Shown piece after piece: positions 26,715 through 35,245 of a DNA stretch of 64,000 bases (its first letter is position 1; the number at the start of each line of letters is the position of its first letter). Made by a program: the position numbers and the translations under genes. The stretch is from Sphingobacterium spiritivorum ATCC 33861 (GTDB taxonomy: Bacteria > Bacteroidota > Bacteroidia > Sphingobacteriales > Sphingobacteriaceae), in assembly GCF_000143765.1 (NCBI RefSeq), contig NZ_GL379771.1, forward strand, positions 955,526-1,019,525. Direction: 5' to 3'. A model generated the notes under the pieces. That model saw only the letters and a program-made list of their open reading frames with translations. It was not told the DNA's origin and ran no database searches.

Positions 26715-28574
26715 TTAACTCATGTGCACCATTAAAACACTAATATCAGCTGGTGAAACACCCGAAATACGGGATGCCTGTCCCAGTGTTCTTGGTTTGA
26801 CCTTTAATAATTTTTGTCTGGCTTCTATAGAAAGTGAAGTTAGAGAATTGTAATCGAAATTCGGATTGATCTCTTTATCTTCCATTTTTTTCATACGGTT
26901 GACTATCTCCATTTCTTTTTCAAAATAGCTGTCGTATTTTACTTTTATTTCTGCCTGCTCTATTGTTTCTTTATCAAACTGGTTGAGATAGCTTTCAAAA
27001 TCACTATCCGCTTTTTTGATATCATAAATATTAATCTGCGGTCTGCTTAATATATTAAACATTCTGGTTTTTTGCGAAACCGGAGAAGAGTTAAGATCTT
27101 CCAATACCGGATTAATGTGATCAGCTGTCACACTGTTTTGTCTTAAATACTCTACAATAGCATCTGAATTTTTTATTTTTTCGTTTACTTTATTAAGTCT
27201 CTCCTCTCCTACCAGACCCAGTTTATAAGCCATTGGTGTAAGACGAATATCTGCATTATCCTGACGTAACAGTAAGCGGTGCTCTGCTCTGGATGTAAAC
27301 ATTCTATAAGGTTCTTCAGTTCCTTTTGTGACGAGGTCATCAATCAGAACACCTATATAAGATTCTGAACGTTTTAGCGTCAGTTCATGAAGATCATTTA
27401 TTCTCTGGTGAGCATTTATACCTGCTATGAATCCCTGTGCTCCTGCCTCTTCGTATCCTGTAGTTCCATTTATTTGACCCGCAAAAAACAGGTGTTTTAT
27501 ACGCAGTGTTTCAAGTGTCAGATCCAATTGCATCGGTGGGAAGAAATCATATTCGATTGCATAACCCGGTCTGTACATTCTGGCATTTTCAAATCCGGGT
27601 ATCAGTTGCAAAGCTTTTTGTTGTACATCTTCAGGAAGAGAAGTAGAAAATCCATTAACGTATATTTCTACAGTATTGAATCCTTCCGGTTCTACAAATA
27701 TCTGATGTCTTTCGCGTTCTGCAAATCTGTTTATTTTGTCTTCTATGGATGGGCAATATCTGGGACCTAATCCTTTTATTCTTCCTGTAAACATTGGAGA
27801 TCTTTCGAATCCTGTTTTCAGCATTTCATGAACTTTGTCATTAGTATAGGTTATCCAGCAGCATCTTTGTGCTGTAGGAATAGGGACATCCGTATAGGAA
27901 AATCTTCCTTTATTCTCATCTCCCCATTGCTCTTCCATTAGCTCATAATTGAGCGATCTGCCGTCTATACGGGGTGGCGTTCCGGTCTTCATTCTACCGG
28001 ATTCAAAACCCAGACTTACCAGTTGTTCAGTGAGGCCTGTGGCTGCTTTCTCTCCTGTGCGCCCTCCGCCGAATTTCTTTTCTCCTATATGGATCACCCC
28101 GTTCAGGAAAGTTCCGTTTGTCAGAACTACTGCATCAGCTTCTATTCGTATTCCCAGAGAAGTAATGACTCCGGCAGCTTTATCACCTTCTACAATGACT
28201 TCTTTTACGGTGTCCTGCCACATGTCCAGATTGGGGATTGCTTCCAGTTGCATTCTCCATTCTTCTGCAAAGCGCATTCTGTCATTTTGTGATCGCGGAC
28301 TCCACATAGCAGGGCCTTTTGACAGGTTAAGCATTCTGAATTGTAGTGTGGATTTGTCTGCTATGATACCTGTGTATCCACCCATAGCATCGATCTCTCT
28401 TACAATCTGACCCTTTGCTACACCCCCTATAGCAGGATTACAGCTCATCTGAGCGATGACACCCATATTCATGGTAATCAACAATACAGACGATCCCAGG
28501 TTCGCTGCTGCTGCTGCTGCTTCACATCCGGCATGACCGGCACCTACTACAATTACGTTATATTTCTTAAACAT
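26715..28574 (-). CDS. mnmG: tRNA uridine 5-carboxymethylaminomethyl modification enzyme MnmG
   Basis: FAD-dependent partner of MnmE that installs cmnm5 on U34 of certain tRNAs (formerly gidA). 619 residues with FAD motif VIVVGAGHAGCEAAAAAANLG, GGVAKGQIVREIDAMGG, NGTFLNGVIHIGEKKFGGGRTGE (with the family Cys region PRYCPSIEDKI), and GQINGTTGYEEAGAQGFIAG. The C-terminal helical MnmE-binding domain ends SRISGVSPADISVLMVHM. mnmG is a classical origin-proximal gene, which agrees with the oriC candidate 4 kb away. Two parS-like sites lie directly upstream. Confidence 0.97.
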   Translation of the reverse strand: MFKKYNVIVVGAGHAGCEAAAAAANLGSSVLLITMNMGVIAQMSCNPAIGGVAKGQIVREIDAMGGYTGIIADKSTLQFRMLNLSKGPAMWSPRSQNDRMRFAEEWRMQLEAIPNLDMWQDTVKEVIVEGDKAAGVITSLGIRIEADAVVLTNGTFLNGVIHIGEKKFGGGRTGEKAATGLTEQLVSLGFESGRMKTGTPPRIDGRSLNYELMEEQWGDENKGRFSYTDVPIPTAQRCCWITYTNDKVHEMLKTGFERSPMFTGRIKGLGPRYCPSIEDKINRFAERERHQIFVEPEGFNTVEIYVNGFSTSLPEDVQQKALQLIPGFENARMYRPGYAIEYDFFPPMQLDLTLETLRIKHLFFAGQINGTTGYEEAGAQGFIAGINAHQRINDLHELTLKRSESYIGVLIDDLVTKGTEEPYRMFTSRAEHRLLLRQDNADIRLTPMAYKLGLVGEERLNKVNEKIKNSDAIVEYLRQNSVTADHINPVLEDLNSSPVSQKTRMFNILSRPQINIYDIKKADSDFESYLNQFDKETIEQAEIKVKYDSYFEKEMEIVNRMKKMEDKEINPNFDYNSLTSLSIEARQKLLKVKPRTLGQASRISGVSPADISVLMVHMS

Positions 28575-28582
28575 TTTATTTT

Positions 28583-28598
28583 AGTTTCACGTGGAACA
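28583..28598. promoter_or_regulatory. parS-like ParB-binding site 1
   Basis: AGTTTCACGTGGAACA matches the general bacterial parS pattern TGTTNCACGTGNAACA at 15 of 16 positions (outermost base differs). It lies 9 bp upstream of the mnmG start. Confidence 0.72.
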
Positions 28599-28626
28599 AT
28601 CACTGCTTCACGATTATTTTATCTAT

Positions 28627-28642
28627 AGTTTCACGTGGAACG
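28627..28642. promoter_or_regulatory. parS-like ParB-binding site 2
   Basis: AGTTTCACGTGGAACG shares the 14-bp core GTTTCACGTGGAAC with site 1, 44 bp away. Both lie in the 76-bp gap between the ABC-F gene and mnmG. Confidence 0.72.
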
Positions 28643-28650
28643 CTTCCTTA

Positions 28651-30513
28651 TTATTCCGCAAGTTCTGCTAATAATAACCATCGTTCCGTTTTTTCTTCCA
28701 GTTTTGATTCAAGTGTTTTGATAGCTTCAGCAATTTCCACCAGTTGTATATGGTCGGTTGTTGATGATAACACTTCTGTCTTTTCTGCGATCTGCTGTTC
28801 TAAAGAAGTAATTTCCTTTTCGAGATCTTCATATTCCTTTTGTTCTTTGTAGCTTAGTTTTTTCTTGCCTGGCTGTTCTTTTACTTCTGCAGGTTTTACA
28901 TTTGTTTTCCCTGCTTTGAGTTGCTTGTTCAAAAGGTCTTGTTCAGCTTTGAAGTCTGCATAGTTTCCGTTATAAATGTTGATCTTTCCTGTTCCGTCAA
29001 ATATAAAAAGTTGATCAGTTAGTTTGTCTACCAGATAACGATCATGTGAAACAAGAAGAAGTACACCTGTATATTTTTCAAGGAAATCTTCCAATACGTT
29101 CAATGTATCTATGTCAAGATCATTTGATGGCTCATCCAGAATCAGGAAGTTTGGATTACGCATCAGTACACGCATCAGTTGTAAACGCTTGCGTTCTCCT
29201 CCACTCAGTTTTTCAACCATGCCAAATTGTTTCTCCGGAGGGAATAAAAAATGTGTCAATAATTGTGAAGCGGTAATCACTTCACCTTTGGCCATCTCTA
29301 TATATTCAGCAACATTCTTTACAACGTCTATTACCCGTTCGTTGGTTTGAAATTCCAGACCGCCTTGTTTATAGTAACCGTATACTGTGGTCTCTCCTAC
29401 ACTGATTGTTCCGGAGGTTGGTTTTTCAATGCCGGTGATTAAATTCAGGAAGGTAGATTTTCCTGAGCCATTGCGACCGGATAAACCAATACGATCTCCC
29501 TTTTTGAAAGTATAGCTGAAATTTTCAATGATAGATTTTGTACCGAAACTTTTAGAAGCATTTTCAATTTCCAGTATTTTGGATCCCTGGCGACTTACTT
29601 TTACACTCAGCTGTACAATATCGTTTTTCTTTGCTGCTTTAGATTTCTCTTCAAGATCATAGTAGGCTTCAATTCTGGATTTGGATTTAGTACCACGTGC
29701 CTGAGGTTGCCTGCGCATCCATTCCAATTCTTTACGCAACAGATTTCTACTCTTTTCAACCAGTAAAGAATCATTGGCTTCCCGCTCTGCTTTTTTCTCC
29801 AGATAGTAACTGTAATTACCTTTGAATGTAAGAAGATTTCCCCTGTCAAGTTCACGGATTTCTGTACAAACTCCATCCAGAAAGTAACGGTCGTGCGTCA
29901 CTAACAGTACCGTTTTATTTCCTGTATTCAATAACTTTTCTAACCATTCAATAGTCTCGATATCCAGATGATTCGTAGGCTCATCTAATATATAGACATC
30001 AGGTTCGTCTATCAGTAATTTTGCAAGGGCCAGTCTTTTTCTCTGACCTCCTGACAGATTATCTATCTGTTGAGTGAAATCAATAATATTAAGACGGTTT
30101 AGAATAGTTTTGATGTTGTATTCATATTCCCATGCATTGAGCAAAGATAATTTTTCAGTAAGATCTTCCAGTTTTTGCTGATCAGGTTCATCTGTGCTTA
30201 GCAGTTCTTCATACTGACGGATTAAAGTTTGCTGTTCGTTATCTGCACTATAAATGAAATCATTGATAGAATGTAATCCTGAAAAGTCAGGGTCCTGAGC
30301 AAGAAAACCAATTTTAATTCCTTTTTCCTTTACTACCTTTCCGGAAGTCGGAATTGCCTTTTCTGCTAAAATAGAGAGAAGTGTAGATTTGCCGGTACCA
30401 TTGATTCCGACAAGAGCTATTCGGTCACCCTTTTGTAGCCCAAAATGGATGTCCTTGAATAGCCATCTGTCATTGAAGGAATGACTAACCTGTTCTGTAG
30501 ATAATATACTCAC
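28651..30513 (-). CDS. ABC-F family ATPase (Uup-like)
   Basis: 620-residue soluble protein with two ATP-binding cassettes and no membrane part: Walker A GINGTGKSTLL and GRNGSGKSTFL, signatures LSGGQRKRLALAKLL and LSGGERKRLQLMRVL, linker with EKSRNLLRKELEWMRRQPQARGTKSKSR, and a C-terminal coiled coil (about residues 545-610) like the Uup DNA-binding tail. ABC-F proteins act on ribosomes; Uup is linked to ribosome assembly and DNA transposition frequency. The start is GTG, overlapping the upstream gene's stop as GTGA, so translation is coupled. Confidence 0.92.
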   Translation of the reverse strand: MSILSTEQVSHSFNDRWLFKDIHFGLQKGDRIALVGINGTGKSTLLSILAEKAIPTSGKVVKEKGIKIGFLAQDPDFSGLHSINDFIYSADNEQQTLIRQYEELLSTDEPDQQKLEDLTEKLSLLNAWEYEYNIKTILNRLNIIDFTQQIDNLSGGQRKRLALAKLLIDEPDVYILDEPTNHLDIETIEWLEKLLNTGNKTVLLVTHDRYFLDGVCTEIRELDRGNLLTFKGNYSYYLEKKAEREANDSLLVEKSRNLLRKELEWMRRQPQARGTKSKSRIEAYYDLEEKSKAAKKNDIVQLSVKVSRQGSKILEIENASKSFGTKSIIENFSYTFKKGDRIGLSGRNGSGKSTFLNLITGIEKPTSGTISVGETTVYGYYKQGGLEFQTNERVIDVVKNVAEYIEMAKGEVITASQLLTHFLFPPEKQFGMVEKLSGGERKRLQLMRVLMRNPNFLILDEPSNDLDIDTLNVLEDFLEKYTGVLLLVSHDRYLVDKLTDQLFIFDGTGKINIYNGNYADFKAEQDLLNKQLKAGKTNVKPAEVKEQPGKKKLSYKEQKEYEDLEKEITSLEQQIAEKTEVLSSTTDHIQLVEIAEAIKTLESKLEEKTERWLLLAELAE

Positions 30514-31187
30514 GCTAATTCTTTAATTTTTGCCGTCTTGAAGATATGTGTTCCCGTCATATCAGATAAACATACATGCATCATTGACCTGGCAACGTCT
30601 GCTGCTTTTATACTTTTATAATCTTTTAATTTTCCTATTAGGAAATAATTTATAATATTCATAACCACTGAAGATACCTTCTCCAGCAGTCTGTTTTCTT
30701 TGCGTTTACCCAATAATAAAGAGGGTCTGAATATGAATGTCCTTTCAATGGAAAGCGATTCTATATCCCGTTCTACCTCTCCTTTCATTTTGAGGTAAAA
30801 ATTATTGGATAATACATTAGCCCCCATACTCGATACCAAACATACAGCAGAAAGCACCTTATTTTTTAATTGCTGAGTTACTGATAAGGGATAATCATGA
30901 TCTATCTTATAATATGCGGACAGATCGGGAGTTTTGCTTTTGGTACTTCCCAGGCAGCAATAGAGGTGATCAACAGCTATATTTTCCAGGTGATGAGCTA
31001 TTGAATCCGCATCTGCTACAATATTGATAAATCCGGGGTGTTGCAACTGCAGCGGGCTTCTTGATACAGCATATACCGTTGAATACTGTGTATTATCCAA
31101 AAGCATCTCGACCAAAAAGCTGCCAATCAGGCCTGTGGAGCCTAAAACAAGTGCGGTATAGCCAGTCTTATCCATAATAAGGTACAA
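30510..31187 (-). CDS. NAD(P)-binding Rossmann-fold oxidoreductase
   Basis: 225 residues (221 if the ATG at 31175 is used). The N-terminus TALVLGSTGLIGSFLVEMLLDN is a TGxxGxxG cofactor loop of the extended-SDR type, and VYAVSRSPLQL follows. YCCLGSTKSKT and VSSMGAN...YLKMKGEVERDI (with a Y/K-like pair) resemble the HTATIP2/TIP30-like NAD(P)-binding group. Substrate unknown. Its stop overlaps the start of the ABC-F gene by 4 bp, indicating an operon. Confidence 0.8.
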   Translation of the reverse strand: MYLIMDKTGYTALVLGSTGLIGSFLVEMLLDNTQYSTVYAVSRSPLQLQHPGFINIVADADSIAHHLENIAVDHLYCCLGSTKSKTPDLSAYYKIDHDYPLSVTQQLKNKVLSAVCLVSSMGANVLSNNFYLKMKGEVERDIESLSIERTFIFRPSLLLGKRKENRLLEKVSSVVMNIINYFLIGKLKDYKSIKAADVARSMMHVCLSDMTGTHIFKTAKIKELA

Positions 31188-31278
31188 AAATACAGAATTA
31201 AACGGGTTTGAGGTGAGTAATATTTACAGGAAAGCTAAGAATTGTACTTCTTTATGACAGTGTTGTATATAATACAGT

Positions 31279-31665
31279 CTAATTTAAGCGATGATTAGCA
31301 ATAAGATTAAAGCGGGGAATCTCTACATAAAAAATCTCTCCATCTAACTGGCGGGACATTTGGTATGTACCTTCCATATAGCCCATTTCGCTTTTAAGAT
31401 TACAACCGGAGACATATTGATGTGATTCTCCTGGCTGTATAACTGGCTGTTCCCCAACAACACCATCTCCTTCTACTTCTCTGTGTTCTCCAATTGCATC
31501 AAATATTTGCCAGTGACGACGCAATAGCTGAACGGTATAATCGCCTACGTTTTCAATAGAAATACGATAAGCAAACATGAAATGTTCCTTTTCAGGATTA
31601 GAATATTCCGGTTGATAAATACTCTCTACCGAAATCTTTACACCTTCTGTTATTAGAGATACCAT
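31279..31665 (-). CDS. apaG: ApaG-domain protein
   Basis: 128-residue single-domain protein with the ApaG fold: VKISVESIYQPEYSNPEKEHFMFAYRISIENVGDYTVQLLRRHWQIFDAIGEHREVEGDGVVGEQPVIQPGESHQYVSGCNLKSEMGYMEGTYQM. The GDGVVGEQPVIQPGESHQY stretch is the family signature. In gamma-proteobacteria ApaG is associated with Co2+/Mg2+ resistance; the biochemical role is unknown. It stands alone here, 91 bp from the next gene. Confidence 0.95.
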   Translation of the reverse strand: MVSLITEGVKISVESIYQPEYSNPEKEHFMFAYRISIENVGDYTVQLLRRHWQIFDAIGEHREVEGDGVVGEQPVIQPGESHQYVSGCNLKSEMGYMEGTYQMSRQLDGEIFYVEIPRFNLIANHRLN

Positions 31666-31855
31666 TAATGCAAATATTAATATAATTTATAAATTATCAA
31701 AGAACAACTCCCTGAATGTGATAAAATTACGTAAAAATGAAAAAATCCTGAACCAGAGCTTGTTAATGTTTGTTAAATGACTATTAAGTATCCTATTCAA
31801 ATGCTGACAAACAAGATAAATTTGTATTCGTCTGATCATATTCGTCATAAATGAC

Positions 31856-31863
31856 TAGGTTTG
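31856..31863 (+). promoter_or_regulatory. -7 promoter element of the RsmI-like gene
   Basis: TAGGTTTG fits TAnnTTTG and ends 3 nt before the ATG at 31867, suggesting a leaderless mRNA. A second match, TAAATTTG, is at 31817-31824. Confidence 0.4.
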
Positions 31864-31866
31864 TAT

Positions 31867-32577
31867 ATGTCAAAAGGTATATTGTATCTCCTTCCTGTTC
31901 CGTTGAGCGATGACGCTGCAATGGCTTCCTATACCCCCTATTTACAAGAGACCATCAATACACTGGATGAATATATTGTAGAAAACGAAAAAACTGCACG
32001 GAAATTTTTGAAACAAGCCGGTCTGTCTATTCCGCAACAACAGTTGATCATCCATGATTATGGTAAACATAACCGTGATCAGGGGAACAAACAAGAGTTT
32101 TTCAAAGGACTGATGGCAGGCAAAAATGTGGGATTAATGTCTGAAGCTGGATGTCCCGGAGTGGCAGATCCGGGTGCTGATATTGTTGCTGAAGCACATA
32201 GCAAAGGTATAAAGGTTGTTCCTTTGGTGGGACCAAGTTCCATTCTTTTAGCCTTAATGGCTTCTGGTTTCAGCGGACAGAAATTCGCATTTCAGGGATA
32301 CCTTCCTATCGATAAATCGGATAGAAACCGGAAGATAAAAGATCTGGAAGCACAGGCTTACAGAGATAAACAGACGCAGATTTTTATTGAAACGCCTTTC
32401 CGCAACAATACATTATTTGCTGAATTACTAAAGGTCTGCAAGCCTCAAACCAAAATATGTGTGGCTTGTAACCTCACAGCACAGGATGAATTTGTTCTCA
32501 CACTTAAGGTAGATCAGTGGAAGAAAAGAAAAGATGATTTTCACAAGAAACCTGCTATTTTCCTTCTTTATTTTTGA
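31867..32577 (+). CDS. SAM-dependent methyltransferase (RsmI-like tetrapyrrole methylase fold)
   Basis: 236 residues from the ATG at 31867. The YLLPVPLSDD start, NVGLMSEAGCPGVADPGADIVAEAHSKGIKVVPLVGPSSILLALMASGFSGQKFAFQGYLPIDKSDR and FIETPFRNNTLFAELLK are those of the RsmI family, which 2'-O-methylates C1402 of 16S rRNA. In Bacteroidota this SAM-dependent methyltransferase group is shorter than E. coli RsmI (286) and may have another target, so I leave the symbol blank. Monocistronic. Confidence 0.88.
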   Translation: MSKGILYLLPVPLSDDAAMASYTPYLQETINTLDEYIVENEKTARKFLKQAGLSIPQQQLIIHDYGKHNRDQGNKQEFFKGLMAGKNVGLMSEAGCPGVADPGADIVAEAHSKGIKVVPLVGPSSILLALMASGFSGQKFAFQGYLPIDKSDRNRKIKDLEAQAYRDKQTQIFIETPFRNNTLFAELLKVCKPQTKICVACNLTAQDEFVLTLKVDQWKKRKDDFHKKPAIFLLYF

Positions 32578-32758
32578 GGAATGAAAAATAGAAAAATGTG
32601 TTTTTAATACGCTCTTTTAAACTGATTTTTATCAGAAAAATAAAACTAAAGAACTTTTTACAGGTTGTTATATTGTCAGATAGGTGCTAAATATTATTCA
32701 TCAATATCAAGTTTTGAATAATTCAGCCTATATTTAAAGAAGAAATTCAAAATTAAGA

Positions 32759-33229
32759 ATGTTAGAGTTTACACCCGATAAGATGACGATGGAAATGCTG
32801 TACATTATTTTGGCGGCATCTGCAGTTCGTCTGATTTGCTGGATTTTATTTGCCAATACCATTCGGAAAACATTAAATCTGATCGCTCCGGAAAACAGGA
32901 ATATCCTGCCTTCGCAGGCCTGGTTTGTAGCGGTCCCGCTGTTCAATATTTATTGGCACTTTGAGGTGGCTCGCAGATTATGCGACTCCCTGAATAACGA
33001 GTTTTATGACCGTAAAATTGCGGTTGAAGAAAATCCTACACGTAAGGAAGGACAGATTTATGCATGGACATTTCTATCCATTAATATTCCTTTTCCACCG
33101 TTTATACTTGTTATTGCAGGTATTATGAACCTGATTTATTTCATTACATATTGGGTTAAGATCAATCAATACAGAGTTTTATTGAAAGAGCACAATAAGT
33201 TTGTAGAAAAAGAGGTTAATGAAGGATAA
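32759..33229 (+). CDS. Membrane protein, unknown (DUF4328-like)
   Basis: 156 residues with three or four hydrophobic segments: MLYIILAASAVRLICWILFA, SQAWFVAVPLFNIYWHFEVARRL, YAWTFLSINIPFPPFILVIAGIMNLIYFITYWV. The W-F-x-P-x-x-N-x-x-x-x-F-E-V-x-R arrangement resembles DUF4328-type proteins, but I am not certain. It precedes the Nif3-like gene by 45 bp on the same strand and may share its promoter. No function assigned. Confidence 0.7.
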   Translation: MLEFTPDKMTMEMLYIILAASAVRLICWILFANTIRKTLNLIAPENRNILPSQAWFVAVPLFNIYWHFEVARRLCDSLNNEFYDRKIAVEENPTRKEGQIYAWTFLSINIPFPPFILVIAGIMNLIYFITYWVKINQYRVLLKEHNKFVEKEVNEG

Positions 33230-33274
33230 AGGATTGCTCCTTTTCTTGGATATAGTAAAGCAAATAAGAGTTGA

Positions 33275-34372
33275 ATGAAAATATTTGAATTAACGAATTA
33301 TTTAGAGAGTATTGCTCCTTTGGCTTATCAGGAGTCTTATGATAATTCCGGTCTGTTAGTGGGTAGTCCCGGGGATGAGATTCACCGTGCATTAATTTCA
33401 TTAGATTGTACAGAAGCAGTTGTAGATGAAGCTATTGCTGAAGGCTGTGATATCATTATCTCGCACCACCCTATTGTATTCGGGGGCTTGAAAAAGTTTA
33501 CCGGATCCAACTATGTAGAGCGGGTTATTATCAAGGCCATCCGGAATAATATTGCGATTTACGCTATTCATACCAATCTGGATAATATCTTTGGTGGAGT
33601 CAGCTCAAAAATTGCCGAGAAACTCCATCTGGAGAATACGGCTATACTGAAGCAAAAGAAAAATCTTTTAAATAAACTGGTCGTATATGTTCCACGAACA
33701 CACGTGGAGATTGTCCGTGATGCTCTTTTTGAAGCAGGTGCAGGCAATATTGGTAACTACGACCAGTGCAGCTACAACAGTGCCGGATACGGAACTTTCA
33801 GACCATTGGAAGGAGCTGATCCGGCTATAGGTGAAATCGGTCAGCAGGAAAGAGTTGAAGAGACTAAAATTGAGGTCATTTATCCACAAATAAAAGAGCG
33901 TGAGATCCTTGTAGCCATGTATGCGAGTCATCCATATGAAGAAGTCGCGTATAATATTGTTACATTGCAAAACAATTATCAGACAATAGGATCGGGAGTG
34001 ATAGGAAATTTATCCGAACCAATGAGTGAAATAGATTTTCTGCGATATTTGAAGGAAAAGCTCAATCTTACCGTCATTCGTCATACAGAATTGCGAGGAA
34101 AGGAAGTGTCTCGTGTGGCGGTATGTGGAGGTGCAGGCGGTTTTTTGCTTGCTGATGCAAAAAGATCAGGAGCAGATTTTTTTGTCACAGCAGATTATAA
34201 GTATCACGAATTTTTCGATGCTGAAGGTCAGATCGTCATTGCAGATACGGGACATTTTGAAAGTGAACAATTTACGCAAGAATTATTGTTAGAGATTATT
34301 CGGAATAAATTTGCTAACTTTGCAGTCCTAATAACGGAAACAGACACAAATCCAATAAAATACTACTGTTAA
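33275..34372 (+). CDS. Nif3-like dinuclear metal centre protein (DUF34)
   Basis: 365-residue hexameric metal-binding protein of the Nif3/YqfO type. Metal-ligand motifs: CDIIISHHPIVFGG (His pair), AIYAIHTNLDNIFGG, and near the C-terminus FVTADYKYHEFFDAE and VIADTGHFESEQ. Between about residues 140 and 235 there is an inserted PII-like domain (LVVYVPRTHVEIVRDALFEAGAGNIGNYDQCSYNSAGYGTF), as in the longer YqfO-type members. GTP cyclohydrolase-like activity has been suggested for the family; a role is not settled. The zinc-ribbon partner gene overlaps its stop by 1 bp. Confidence 0.95.
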   Translation: MKIFELTNYLESIAPLAYQESYDNSGLLVGSPGDEIHRALISLDCTEAVVDEAIAEGCDIIISHHPIVFGGLKKFTGSNYVERVIIKAIRNNIAIYAIHTNLDNIFGGVSSKIAEKLHLENTAILKQKKNLLNKLVVYVPRTHVEIVRDALFEAGAGNIGNYDQCSYNSAGYGTFRPLEGADPAIGEIGQQERVEETKIEVIYPQIKEREILVAMYASHPYEEVAYNIVTLQNNYQTIGSGVIGNLSEPMSEIDFLRYLKEKLNLTVIRHTELRGKEVSRVAVCGGAGGFLLADAKRSGADFFVTADYKYHEFFDAEGQIVIADTGHFESEQFTQELLLEIIRNKFANFAVLITETDTNPIKYYC

Positions 34373-35121
34373 TGGAACAAACTGTAGAACAAAAATTGAA
34401 AGCATTATGGTCTTTGCAAACCATACATACTAAAGTCGATAAAATTCGTCAAATCAGAGGTGAATTGCCTATCGAAGTAGCTGATCTTGAAGATGAAATC
34501 GCAGGATTAGAAACCCGTATTGAGAAAATCAGAACGGATCTGGATGAATTGGAAGATTCTATCGTAAAGCGCAAAAACATGATTAAGGACGCTCAGGGGG
34601 CCATCAAGAAATATGAAGGTCAGCTGAACGAAGTTAAAAACAATCGTGAATATGATGCTATCACTAAGGAGATCGAAATTCAGGGCTTAGAAATTCAGGT
34701 TTGTGAAAAACGAATCAAAGAATATGAGTTTGAAATTCGTAACAAGACTGAGCAATACGAGAGCACAGAAAAGACTTTAGCTTACAACAAAACAGAGCTT
34801 GAAGGGAAAAGAAAAGAGCTGGATACAATTACGGCAGAAACTCAGAAAGAGGAAGATGCGTTATTGAAGAATGCTGAAGCAGCAGAGAAAAACATTGAAG
34901 AGCGTTTGATTAATGTCTATAACAGACTTCGTAATTCATTCAAAAATGGTTTGGCTGTAGTTTCTATTGACCGTGACAGCTGTTCAGGATGTCACAACAA
35001 GATCCCTGCGCAGATGCAATCTGAGATTCGCCAACGCAAAAAAATCATTATTTGTGAACATTGCGGACGTGTAATCGTTGACGAAGGAATCTTACTGGAA
35101 GTAGAAGGCGAAATGGTATAA
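34372..35121 (+). CDS. Coiled-coil C4-type zinc-ribbon protein
   Basis: 249 residues: a long antiparallel coiled coil (about 10-185, rich in E, K, I and L) followed by a zinc ribbon with the ligands CSGCHN and CEHCGR. This is the family regularly coupled to nif3-like genes in Bacteroidota and other phyla (zf-RING_7; related to CdsZ and CT398, which bind RpoN or flagellar/T3S proteins in chlamydia). The adjacent start (TAATG, 1-bp overlap) indicates translational coupling with the Nif3-like protein. Function inferred only as a nucleic-acid or protein adaptor. Confidence 0.9.
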   Translation: MEQTVEQKLKALWSLQTIHTKVDKIRQIRGELPIEVADLEDEIAGLETRIEKIRTDLDELEDSIVKRKNMIKDAQGAIKKYEGQLNEVKNNREYDAITKEIEIQGLEIQVCEKRIKEYEFEIRNKTEQYESTEKTLAYNKTELEGKRKELDTITAETQKEEDALLKNAEAAEKNIEERLINVYNRLRNSFKNGLAVVSIDRDSCSGCHNKIPAQMQSEIRQRKKIIICEHCGRVIVDEGILLEVEGEMV

Positions 35122-35145
35122 TTTCCATTTAAGATAAAAAATGTT

Positions 35146-35174
35146 AAAGCGCTGATAATATCAGCGCTTTTTTT
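35146..35174 (+). terminator. Terminator of the nif3-zinc ribbon operon
   Basis: The stem AAAGCGCTGATA / TATCAGCGCTTT with minimal loop is followed by a T run, 25 bp after the stop. Confidence 0.9.
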
Positions 35175-35245
35175 GTAAATCAGATTTCATACCTGTATCT
35201 TCATGCTGTTTTAAAATAAAATTTTAACAGCATATTTCCTATTTT

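Noticed and set aside
33688..33712. Extra parS site inside the Nif3-like gene
   Set aside because: TGTTCCACG and ACACGTGGA halves occur near each other but do not form the 16-bp palindrome.
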